This document shows positions 35,800 to 45,200 of a stretch of 64,000 nt of DNA, piece after piece. Origin of the DNA: Apostichopus japonicus (lineage: Eukaryota; Echinodermata; Holothuroidea; Aspidochirotida; Stichopodidae). The stretch covers positions 1,789,001-1,853,000 of the forward strand of contig NC_092579.1 in assembly GCF_037975245.1 (NCBI RefSeq), written 5' to 3'. The position numbers were made by a program, and so were the translations under genes. Position 1 is the first letter of the stretch. Each line of letters starts with the position of its first letter. The notes beneath the pieces were generated by a model that saw nothing but the letters and a program-made list of their open reading frames with translations, was not told the DNA's origin and did no database searches.

Positions 35800-37075
35800 T
35801 GACAGACCCAGATCCCAACGCTGTGAATATGGCCCTGCTGACCTAGCTGTTTAAAGGAGCGATGGGATTTCAAGGAATTCCAGTGAGTCGTCTTCCGAAA
35901 TTTAAGGACCACCGTATGCAGCTGGAGATCTTTCCTTCCTTGAATGGTTAGAAGAGTTTGAAGGGATCATCGCGCACTATGAGCTGGAGGACAAAGATAA
36001 AGCACGTGCTCTGATAAATCATCTGAGTGGTCCAGCCAAGGAAGAGATAGCATGTTTGGGAGAGAGCAAGAGATCAAAGTTTGACAAAGTTGTGTCATCA
36101 CTAAATCTTTGTTTTGGCACATGTATATGAAACAGTACAAAGCTTGAGTAGCCTTTTCCATAATCGCAGACAACAAGAGAGTGAGAACTTGTGGGGTTTT
36201 TAGTAGGTCCCTCAAAAGGTTGTACACGAAAAATGGAGATGTCTGCGTTATCAGAGGAGGAGAGCAAAGCCCTTAAGCAGCTCCGTGACAAGCCTCTTAG
36301 AGAACAGTTCATTCGTGGAGCCAGTGAGACATGGGTGCGTAGGGAGCTGAGACGGATTGATATATCTCCAAATGTAACTTCGTTTGAAGAGATGAGGAAG
36401 GAGGCTATCTTGCTATTTCAAGAAAGCGAGATGCAGCCAAGACGGTCCCGAGGCCCCTGTTGCGGCAGCTGAAGTCAAAGAGGATGAAGCCTATTCTACC
36501 CTGTTGGAGAATCAACGCGGATTAAGTGATGAGGTCAAGAGTCTGAAGGAGCAGTTAACATCCCTCCAGAACACAATGCAGCAATTCATTAACTCAGCCC
36601 CACCACCTGCCAACATAGGTCAACGTTGGAACCCAACTTGCTATTCTTGCCAGCGTAGAGGGCTTATTGCTCGGAACTGCCCGAGGAATCAAAGGAATGA
36701 GCAACAGATGTCACCAGGTCAGCATCCCCAAACATCACCAAGAAATAATCATCCGGGAAACCAATAGTCTCTGCTGTTACGGGAAAAAGAGAGTCTTTGG
36801 CAACGAATCGACAGCCCATAGCAGTAAGAGTAGGAGAAGTCAACGGGAAATATAGAGAAGATGCAGAGGTTAGAGTGGTGCTGGAGAGATTGATATCTTC
36901 AAGTCCAACTGTCATTGCGGAGATTGAGGGGGCGGAGGTAGGCCGCGTCCTAGACACAGGAGCGGAAGCATCTTTGATACCAGCTGTGGTTTACAGGGAG
37001 GTACTTTTCAGTTTGATGAATCTACCGACCGTTCTGTCCATGAACAAATGGGTTTACGTACACATTACATAGACA
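35800..37075 (+). pseudogene. Ty3/gypsy copy C, gag and protease
   Basis: ATGACAGACC near 35800 starts a gag that must be read across several frames: FKGPPYAAGDLSFLEWLEEF, YELEDKDKARALINHLSGPA, ALKQLRDKPLREQFIRG, WVRRELRRIDISPN and a coil MENQRGLSDEVKSLKEQL. A zinc knuckle CYSCQRRGLIARNC has lost its His (normally G-H). Gag ends GNQ with UAG at 36765. The protease follows in the -1 frame with VGRVLDTGAEASLIPAVVYR (DTGA, about 36950). Then the element stops near 37075. Confidence 0.8.
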
Positions 37076-37099
37076 GTAATGGGAAAGTTAAAGTGAGGT

Positions 37100-38013
37100 T
37101 CCTGAAAATGATTGATTGGTTAAAGGAGAGACCTACATCAATTGGATGCTACAACAGCAGCAAGTATTGTAACAAAGTACATAGAAGAGAAGGCTCTTAC
37201 AACATCTCAAGAGTTCCATTCCTGGGACAGAAGACTGTGTCATCCAAGTCAACATTAGTGAAAACTATACCAACAAGCCAAAAAAATGAAATTCAGAGTG
37301 CTTAATTTTGGTCGTGAAAGTTTCGCCATGTACAATATTTCTGTGTGGTACAGTGAAGGAGAAGAGGTAAATTGCAAAATTTTTTGCATTATCAGTGATA
37401 ACATGTTTCATGACAAGCATGCAGCACTCCATTTCAACTAACTGATTATCCAAAAAGGGTGTAAAATTAACCCAAATGTAACTCCAAAACTTACTGGTTT
37501 GGATATTTACGAGTGACGAGCTTACCTGTCTCGCTACAACCTTAGCACCCTCATTCTACCGCGCCTAGAATGTCCTGGTAACCTTTTAACACTGTGCACC
37601 CTCTGTGACCCGGCTTCACGGGTCACTGCCCATCCTTCTCATTCTACCAACCAAAGCGTCTACATCGTTATTTTTCGAGCGGATATTTTCCATCGATTTC
37701 TGTCCACTTTTGGTTTCTAGGATCGGAAATTTTTTCCGCACTTCTGGTCAGATGGTTGTGCAGCCCAATTTAAAAATAAGTATTGTTTTTATCTCCTCTC
37801 CAGCATGTACCCCAAAGGATTAACCATAACATGGAGTTATGCCACCATGGCAAAGGGCCTATGGATGGCATTGGTGGTACAAACAAGGCTGCTGTTTACA
37901 GTGACATAAAGGCAGGGAAGATAGTCATAGCAAATGCTCAGCAGTTTGCAGAGTATGCAAATGCCAGGGTTGGTACAATTGAAACAATTTTGTACCATAG
38001 GGTGGTGTTATAA
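37100..38013 (+). pseudogene. Second orphan family fragment (SDG..QFKNK / HGKG..DGIGGT)
   Basis: Across frames the text reads IVTKYIEEKALTTSQEFHSW, VIQVNISENYTNKP, KNEIQSA, SFAMYNISVWYSEGEEVNC, CIISDNMFHDKHAALHF, FWSDGCAAQFKNKYCFYLLS, SYATMAKG in one frame and HHGKGPMDGIGGTNKAAVY in another. I recognise this motif order from a widespread, uncharacterised animal protein family often found in repeat-rich loci. The acidic SEN, SDG and DGIGG boxes could be catalytic, but no mechanism is established. Several frameshifts and the missing N-terminus make it a fragment. It lies between gypsy copy C and a LINE. Confidence 0.6.
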
Positions 38014-38665
38014 CTTAATTGGAATGTTCACACAAAAGCTGTGAAGGGTAAAGCCTGCCAACGACTTTATTTCCTTAGAAAATTAAAACAATGCAGAGTT
38101 AATTATACGATCATGAAATTATTCTACCAGTCAATCATCCTAAGTGTTCTAACGTCTAATATAACATGTTTCTTTGGCAGTATGCCGAAGAAGTACAGGG
38201 CAGAGCTGGAAGGTGTTCAGCAGTTAGCTGAACGCTGCATTGGTTCAAGCCTTCCGTCACTCTCATCCATACAGTATATGAAGAGAGTCTGATGAAGAAA
38301 CTAAATAATATCAAAGAAGATCACACACACCCTTTCTATAGTCTTATCGTGTTCAACAGATCCGGGATACGATTACAGGTGCCCCATATTAAAACGTCCA
38401 GGTTCCGTAATTCTTTCTTGCCTGAGGCAATACACTTGTTTAACTGGCGTGCAAAGCGATTTGGCCACAGTGTGTGATCTGTGACTTGCAGCTCTCTGTG
38501 CTGCTTCTGTTACTGTTCTGGTTCTGCTTATTTAGTTTTATTCTCGTAGTTGTTCACTAATAGCTTGTTTATTGTATGGCTTTGTTTGTATTCACTACTG
38601 TTTTTGGTTTACTGTCGACAGGAAATCATTTTCTGAAATGGACAATAAAGTTCTATCTTTCTTTA
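38014..38665 (+). mobile_element. LINE 3' end (reverse transcriptase C-terminus and tail)
   Basis: The frame NWNVHTKAVKGKACQRLYFL leads to RKLKQCRVNYTIMKLFYQSI, FFGSMPKKYRAELEGVQQ and, after a frameshift near 38290, KKLNNIKEDHTHPFYSLI and RFRNSFLPEAIHLFN. This is the thumb and C-terminal region of non-LTR reverse transcriptases. The non-coding tail ends GACAATAAAGTTCTATCTTT at about 38640-38662, the sort of short-repeat 3' end made by LINEs. The copy is 5'-truncated and dead. Confidence 0.8.
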
Positions 38666-38789
38666 TATTTAATAGAACTCCCTGACAAAGTATCTGAAGT
38701 GCCAGGTACTCAAAGATTTCGCTTTGTACAGAGTACAGTCTGCAATGGTTTCTGTAAAGCTAACGTTGTTCAATAATAGCCAATTTAGT

Positions 38790-39632
38790 GAGGCATGTGA
38801 CGACGATAGAGGAGCTTAAGGAACAACTGGAGCGACTGACAGTATATCCCTGGGTGAATAGCAACAAGGAACAGTCTACGTTCTGCCGATGGAGAAGAAA
38901 GTTAGAGTTTTACAGGTACCCCAGCAGAGTCTGTTTGCTAACTTTGAAGAAGATGTAGAGGCTGCAATATGCCTAACAGAACTGATAGGAGACAGTGTTA
39001 CTAACTTTGTTCTGGCACACACTGAGGGAGCAGCTTGACAGGAGCTTAAGCATCGGGACGAAAGTTGTAAAAAGGATGCAACAAAGATATTATGAGTCGT
39101 TACGAAAACCTTTGGAGAGAGGATAACCCTCAGTAATGTAATGCGTGACATTTGCACACGCGTGCAGAATGAAGAGGAGATTATAGCGGACTTTGCATAC
39201 TCATTAATGTCCTTGAGTTTCAAACTCACTGGAATCTCTGGTGCACCAAATGCCAAGGACACGATAAAAGAACAATTTCAGGACGGCCTGAAAGATACAG
39301 CTCTGAGGAGGGAGATAAAGCGTATGCTTAAGGAAAAGCCCTCGGTTACATTTACAGAGTTGAGGGACTGGGCGATTGAAATGGAACTGGAGGATTCTAT
39401 ACACAAAAGGCGACCAGGGCGACGGACAGCTGCTGTTTCGTCGACAGAAGCAGAATTTGCTGGGGCCTTGGAGACTTTGTCGACTGCCTTGCTGAATCAG
39501 ACGGAAGTGCTTCAAGGCATTAAAGTGCAACAGGCTCAACTTGCCGCCTGCATGGACAATTTGGAGCAAGCCCAGTCTGGAGGAAGACGTCCTCAGACCA
39601 CCAGAGAAAGATCACTGGACCAAGGAAACTAG
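38790..39632 (+). pseudogene. Ty3/gypsy copy D, gag
   Basis: The first 350 bases are broken, reading TIEELKEQLERLTVYPWV, RKLEFYR and NFEEDVEAAICLTELIGDS. From 39141 an intact 163-codon frame gives ICTRVQNEEEIIADFAYSLM, KEQFQDGLKDTALRREIKRM, TFTELRDWAIEMELED, a basic stretch, then a coil (LETLSTALLNQTEVLQGIKV) and RERSLDQGN before UAG at 39630. It is the best preserved member of the gag family also seen at 22111-22824 and 24085-24480. No zinc knuckle is present. The pol part appears at 40390 after a hAT insertion. Confidence 0.75.
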
Positions 39633-39665
39633 GTTCACCCAGCTCCGCGAGCCAGGAACTGGGTG
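39630..39665 (+). promoter_or_regulatory. Probable gag stop-readthrough signal (UAG plus hairpin), copy D
   Basis: UAG at 39630-39632, three spacer bases (GTT), then CACCCA-GCTC-CGC-GAGC-CAGGAAC-TGGGTG. The frame after the stop reads VHPAPRARNWV. The stem bases are identical to 23912-23947; the base differences fall in the loop and bulge. Confidence 0.55.
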
Positions 39666-39761
39666 TGGAAGGAGTAGAGGTTGGTGGCTCATCACCTGAT
39701 TATGACAACGTTGTAGGGACTTGAAAGAAGAGCATGAACTTCAACAGATCAAAACAATGAA

Positions 39762-40389
39762 GTGGGAAAGGTGCTCTGCACAATTGATTGCTCTAACTAC
39801 AAGAACATTGTAGCTGTTGTTGACTTGCTCCTCTCACTACCAGCTACATCTGCTGAATGTGAGAGGGGCTTCAGCTACATGAAACATGTCAAAACAGACT
39901 GGCGAAGCAGACTAAAAGATGTTATGCTCACAAGTCTCCTCCGCATATTCATAGAAGGCCCTGAAATCACAGACTACGACCCCAATGCTGCCATTGATCT
40001 GTAGTTGAAGGGTGCGTTGAAGACCAGACGCGACCATGGCATAAGCCATACAAGCCATTTGCACCAAGGCAGAGGTCTACTCAAGACAGCATGACCAGTA
40101 GTGAGGATGACTCTGATTCTGAAGATGATTCTGATGATGATTAAGTACAGTGGCCCTTTTTCAAATTTTACAACCTGCGACCTGGGTTACCTGCCTTCTT
40201 GCCTCAGTACACAAAACACTTTATATGATTATCAATAAACCAACAGAAGACTCAACATATAATTTTGTTATGTTATTTTTTTCTCTTATTATAGTTTCAA
40301 AGGAATAGTGTAAAATGAGACGGAATAGTGTATTTTCAAATCCACTATTCCAGCGGAATAGTGGTAAATATTCTTAATTTCGACCCCTG
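39762..40389 (+). pseudogene. hAT transposase C-terminal dimerisation domain and 3' end
   Basis: The frame to 40004 reads VAVVDLLLSLPATSAECERG, FSYMKHVKTDWRSRLKDVML and LLRIFIEGPEITDYDP, the hATC dimerisation domain of the group seen in ZNF862-like and related hAT proteins. After the stop a second frame gives KPYKPFAPRQ and an acidic SEDDSDSEDDSDDD tail (to 40144). The non-coding end repeats GGAATAGTG several times and finishes TTCGACCCCTG at 40389, a hAT-style terminus. No matching left end (CAGGGGTCGAA) was found, so the element is 5'-truncated. Confidence 0.75.
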
Positions 40390-41250
40390 ATGTTGGTAGG
40401 CATGAACGTCTTGCGTGAATTAAGCCCAGAAACCCTTGTTAAGTACGTAGGTGTGGAAAGTAGTAAGGTGAAGACAGGGATGAGTGGCAAGGCTACACAA
40501 GGTTTAGTGAGAGTTGCCGGTTCTGAGAAAGTTAAGGTACCTGCTCAATGTTTGTCGATTTTAGACATGACATGTCCACCTGTTTCTGCAGAAAAAGAGG
40601 TTATTGTTGGACCTGTTGCTCAGTTGCCTAAAGGTATTTTTGTTGTGTCTGTCCTTACGCTAGTGTCTAAAGGTCAATTGCGTTTGCAGTTCATGAATTT
40701 GGGTAAGGAAGATGTTTGGATTAAACCACGTACACCGTTAGGAGTTCTTCAGTGTGTTCTTTCTGTTGATGATGGGTCTGTCTCTGTACAAATCTTAATA
40801 CGTGACTATAAGGATGTTTAAAGCCACCCTTGCATTGATGAGTCGCTTGATGTCCTAGAAAGGGCACAGGGGTTTAACTCCATAGATTTGCAAAGGTGTT
40901 ACTGGCAAATAGAAGCTGATGAGTAAACATCAAACAGCTTTCACATCACCAATGGGTTTCTTTGAATGTAGCAGGATGCCATTTGGGTTAACCACCCACC
41001 TGCCACCTTCCAGTGTTTAGTGGAAGTCTTCAGGATTTTTAATCTCATACAGCACTAAGTCTATCTGGACAACATAATTCTACTTACTAATACTATAGAA
41101 GAGCACCTAAAACAGCAGGGGCAGCGTTCAAAAGACTTGCTGATTACCGATTGAAACTTAAGCCTTCAAACTGACTGATTTTTAGCAAAGTAGCTGATTA
41201 AAGTACCTCATTTCTTAAAGAACAACGTCCCATTTTGTATAAAGTTCTCA
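40390..41250 (+). pseudogene. Ty3/gypsy copy D, protease end and reverse transcriptase fragment
   Basis: A 143-codon frame begins right at the hAT end. It reads LVGMNVLRELSPETLVKYVG, VKVPAQCLSILDMTCPPVS and DVWIKPRTPLGVLQCVLSV, the region between protease and RT. Degraded RT text follows in several frames: FNSIDLQRCYWQIEADE, FHITNGF, HPPATFQCLVEVF, VYLDNIILLTNTIEEHLKQ. The catalytic box appears as YLDNI, so the second Asp is lost. It fades out near 41250. Confidence 0.7.
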
Positions 41251-41639
41251 CAGCTTATTCATGACATGTTTTTCAAAGAAATTTGCATATGAAGTATTTG
41301 CATATGAATTAGCTTTCAAAAATGTTAAAACATGTCTTAACTTTTGTAACTTTGTTCAATTAAATTAGAACATCAAGAATTTACTTCACTACATTCTTTG
41401 AGCAAAGAGCTTTAATTTGACACCTTAATTGTATGTATAGGACTTTGGGAACAAATTTTATTCCTTTTATTAAAGGGGAGTCATTTAGTGTGATAAAGTA
41501 CCTCATCATGGTTACATATAGGATTGTAGGTAACCTGTCATAACAGACAGAGATTGCTGAGGCTATCATGATAGGCATCAGTTTGTGTGTGTTTACAATG
41601 GAATGCTTTATGCAGCTGTAAAAGCAGTGTACGTAAGTT

Positions 41640-42110
41640 AAGTATACTTCAGGTATATTGAATGTAAGCCAGCTATCACTGAAGGATCAAGTAAACACAG
41701 CTGCAAAGAATGAATTTGTAAGGATGACAAATAAAATTAGAGATGACAAAGATCACCCACTACATGGGCCACTTAATTGTCTTTTGGTGAAAACTACCAG
41801 GAATCTTAGGAACCCTCATATCTTGCCAAAATATAGAATTCAACTTTATAAGAACTCTTTCATCTACCGTGCTGCAATATACATTCAATTTGGTATTTTG
41901 GAACCTTTCATTTAATTTTACTAATTGTTTCACCTAGTTCTAGTAATGTACATAGTTTTAACGCTTTCTTGTTGTGCAATCATTTGAACATCTTATCTAT
42001 CATGGTTTTCATATTTATTTATTTTTTAGTTTGACATGTGTACTCCTTTTTATAAATATGCTATATTTATACTGGTTTCAATAAATGAAATGAAAAAAAT
42101 GAAATGAAAC
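41640..42110 (+). mobile_element. Second LINE 3' end
   Basis: The frame at 41658-41915 reads SQLSLKDQVNTAAKNEFVRM, TNKIRDDKDHPLHGPLNCLL and RNPHILPKYRIQLYKNSFIY, the C-terminal end of a non-LTR reverse transcriptase. About 170 bases of AT-rich 3' UTR follow, ending TTCAATAAATGAAATG with further AAATGAAATG repeats, a microsatellite tail. It differs from the LINE at 38014. It lies just past the PIGQ stop codon, in opposite orientation. Confidence 0.75.
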
Positions 42111-42236
42111 GTAAAAAGAACTGTCTCTAATCTTAAGATTCCATCTGAGCTCTGATTAAGGGAGGACTTGTACATAAATTACAAAGTGAAAATTGTTAAG
42201 ATAGCACCTCGTCAATTTCAGCCTTCCCATAATTTC

Positions 42237-45200
42237 TCACGTTTCCTTCTTCATCCCTCTGCTGTCTGTCAGTTTTTTCCACTGGTATATCACCTTTCCC
42301 TGCAGAATGTTTTTAATGAGTTCCGGCCAAGATGGCTGCTCTTGGTTTTTTTGGTAGACTTCTCTGGTCAAACTGACTGCTCTTGTCAAGGACATCAATT
42401 GCAACTGTTTGAGAAGTGAACAATAACAAAGTTTGATGATTAATGACAAGAAAACAGTTTGTAAAGGGATGTGACAGGCAATAATTTGGCGTTCAAATTT
42501 TGTGTAGCAGCTCGAAAGGCTCTCCACTTTGTGTCTTATAAAATAATATGGTTCCTGTGTGAAAAAACAAATACTGCTATACATCTTTGCACAGCATTTT
42601 GTGATGTGTCTCTGGATAAATAATGCCCTACTATACTGCAAAACATCCAGATTAAGTTTTTTATTTGCTTATTTATCAGGTTTAGTGATAGTTATCCAAG
42701 GAAACAAACATGGTGTTCTATAGGGACTTAACTGTCAAAGTATCATAAATTGACAAAAAATCCAAGCAAAAGGTTATTATCAACTGCTCCACTATCATCT
42801 TCTGTGTTTTATTTACCTAGCTGAGTCTTACCTGTAACACAAGGCATACAACACTGTCCTGATTCCCTCTCAACTTGATGAACGAAAGTTGGTCTCTGAG
42901 GACTGGCCTCCTTAGCAACCATTTCACAGCAGTGTACCATGGGAAGGTACTAAGATGGTGAATGACCAATGCTATGATACCTCGAATCACCAGGACAACC
43001 ATCTGTAACTGTGAGAAGAGATGAAAATATTAAGCCAAAAGCACTAGCCAGGCACTTAAAAGTTATTCTGAGCAAACCCTGTAACACTGACAAATAACTG
43101 ATAACTATTCCATATTTATAACCAATTGACAAAAAGAACAATGTACCAACCATTCTTAGACAAAAATGTAACTAAAGCAGTACTAAGGCCCAAGGAGGTG
43201 TTGGGCCAAACAATATGTGATGATATGGAAGACCTGAGAGGTGCCACTGAGGTAGGACTAGGGCCCAAGTCGGTGTAGGGGTAAACAATATGTGATGACA
43301 GGAAGACCTGAGGGGTGGTACTGAGGTAGGACTAGGGCCCAAGGAGGTGTAGGGGTAAACAATATATGATGATATGGAAGACCTGAGAGGTGCCACTGAG
43401 GTAGGACAATGGGTTAAGGAGGTGTAGTGTTATCAACCACCACTTGGATGAGAGAGTAAATTATGAAAAGAGTGGATGAGTATTGACAATTTACTTACTG
43501 CTGTAAACACAGAGTAGAAGAGAAGAGACGTTGGAAGGAGAAACAGAAGGACGGTAAAGATGAGGGTACCGACGGCCAGTTGGTCGATATCATAAATACA
43601 AGAATCAACACGACTCCTTAAAACATTCCACTTTCTGCCTCGGAAGAGTCTGGATAGCGAGGTTAGGGCTGAGAGTTGTAGAGTGAAAATTCTGCAAAGG
43701 AGAGGAATAGTACACCTAGGACTTTGTGATGTCGCAATTGTCTTTTTGGTTGAGAAGTTACTCTTCCTGTTTAATATTTTACAAAGTTATGAACTCTGTG
43801 AGTTGCTTAAAGGTGACACATTGAGAATTGGATCAGTGTCTCAGTGACCATTTTATGGCTTACTAGCATATTTGGTGCCAGACTTTCAAACATATCATAG
43901 GAGAACAAATAAACTAGAGTGAATCAAGATGTCAATAAATCATCAACAGAAGCGAAAGAGAAGTAAAGTAAATAGCGTCCACATCTAAATAGCGTCCACA
44001 TCTACTTACTTGGCAGCATAGACGTAGAAGCAGTAGATGTGGAATGTAAGCAGGGACAGTATGTCAGAGGCCACTGCGAGTAAGACAGTTAGTCCTAGGC
44101 AACCAGAGATAGTCATACCCCAAATAATGTTATCCATGATAGGGTACAAAATATAAAGATAACCTGCAGAAAGACCAAACAGGATCAATAACTGAAGGAT
44201 TAAGTGATTACGGTTTTACAATGCAATGTAAGCAGGGACAGTATGTCAGAGGCCACTGCGAGTAAGACAGTTAGTCCTAGGCAACCAGAGATGGTCATAC
44301 CCCAAATAATGTTATCCATGATAGGGTACAAAATATAAAGATAACCTGCAGAAAGACCAAACAGGATCAATAATTGAAGCATTAAGTGATTATGGTTTTA
44401 CAATGCAATGTAAGCAGGGACAGTATGTCCCTTCAAACCCTCATATTCTTCAAACCCTCATATTCTGTTCTTACTTGCTATGTAACATCTGAAGAACATC
44501 TCCTGTAATGGCATCACAGACCACTTACTATGATCCACTCCAAGGTAGAATTGAAAGGTAAACCAGTGGAAATAGCTCAATTGTTCAAATCAAGTATAAT
44601 TATCTGTTTCTGGACGAGTATTACATTGCCTGCCATTGAACTATCCGTTCAAACACTCACCAATCCATAAGTAGCTTTGATATAGAAAGAAATGTCCCAA
44701 GAAATGTGCATAACCACTGTTCAGTTTGAGGCCGGCAGGGGCGCCCATTAACCACCGGAGTAGCTCCTGTAACTGGAGGGATGTGCTCTACAAGATGTCG
44801 GTGAGAAGAGAGATCTTATAACACTCTGTTATCAAACTACACTTAAATTAAAGCATCAATGAAGGTCTTGTTGGCAATGATTTGCTGGCATTGCTAATGA
44901 CATGCAAACTGTTCTGTACTTTTTAAAATAATTGCGAGGGAACCTTCAATAGTCTGGAAAAACTTGGCAAACTTGTATGTTCTTGCAATGTTGTGAAATA
45001 ATGTCACAAACCTTACAATTTGATTACTTTGCTGCTTCTCTTATCGTGACAGTTATTGGAATGATGACAGGACATTGTTTCATAAAGCGATGGTTGTGGT
45101 TGCTTATTAATATGTTCTGTAACTAGTGCAATCATATTGAAATCCTGTTAGGAGGATAAAACCTGTTCTTGTCTGATTTGCAGATAACAATGTAGTGATG

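Noticed and set aside
44200-44382. Apparent second membrane-protein frame
   Set aside because: It is the duplicated half of PIGQ exon 5, not a separate gene.
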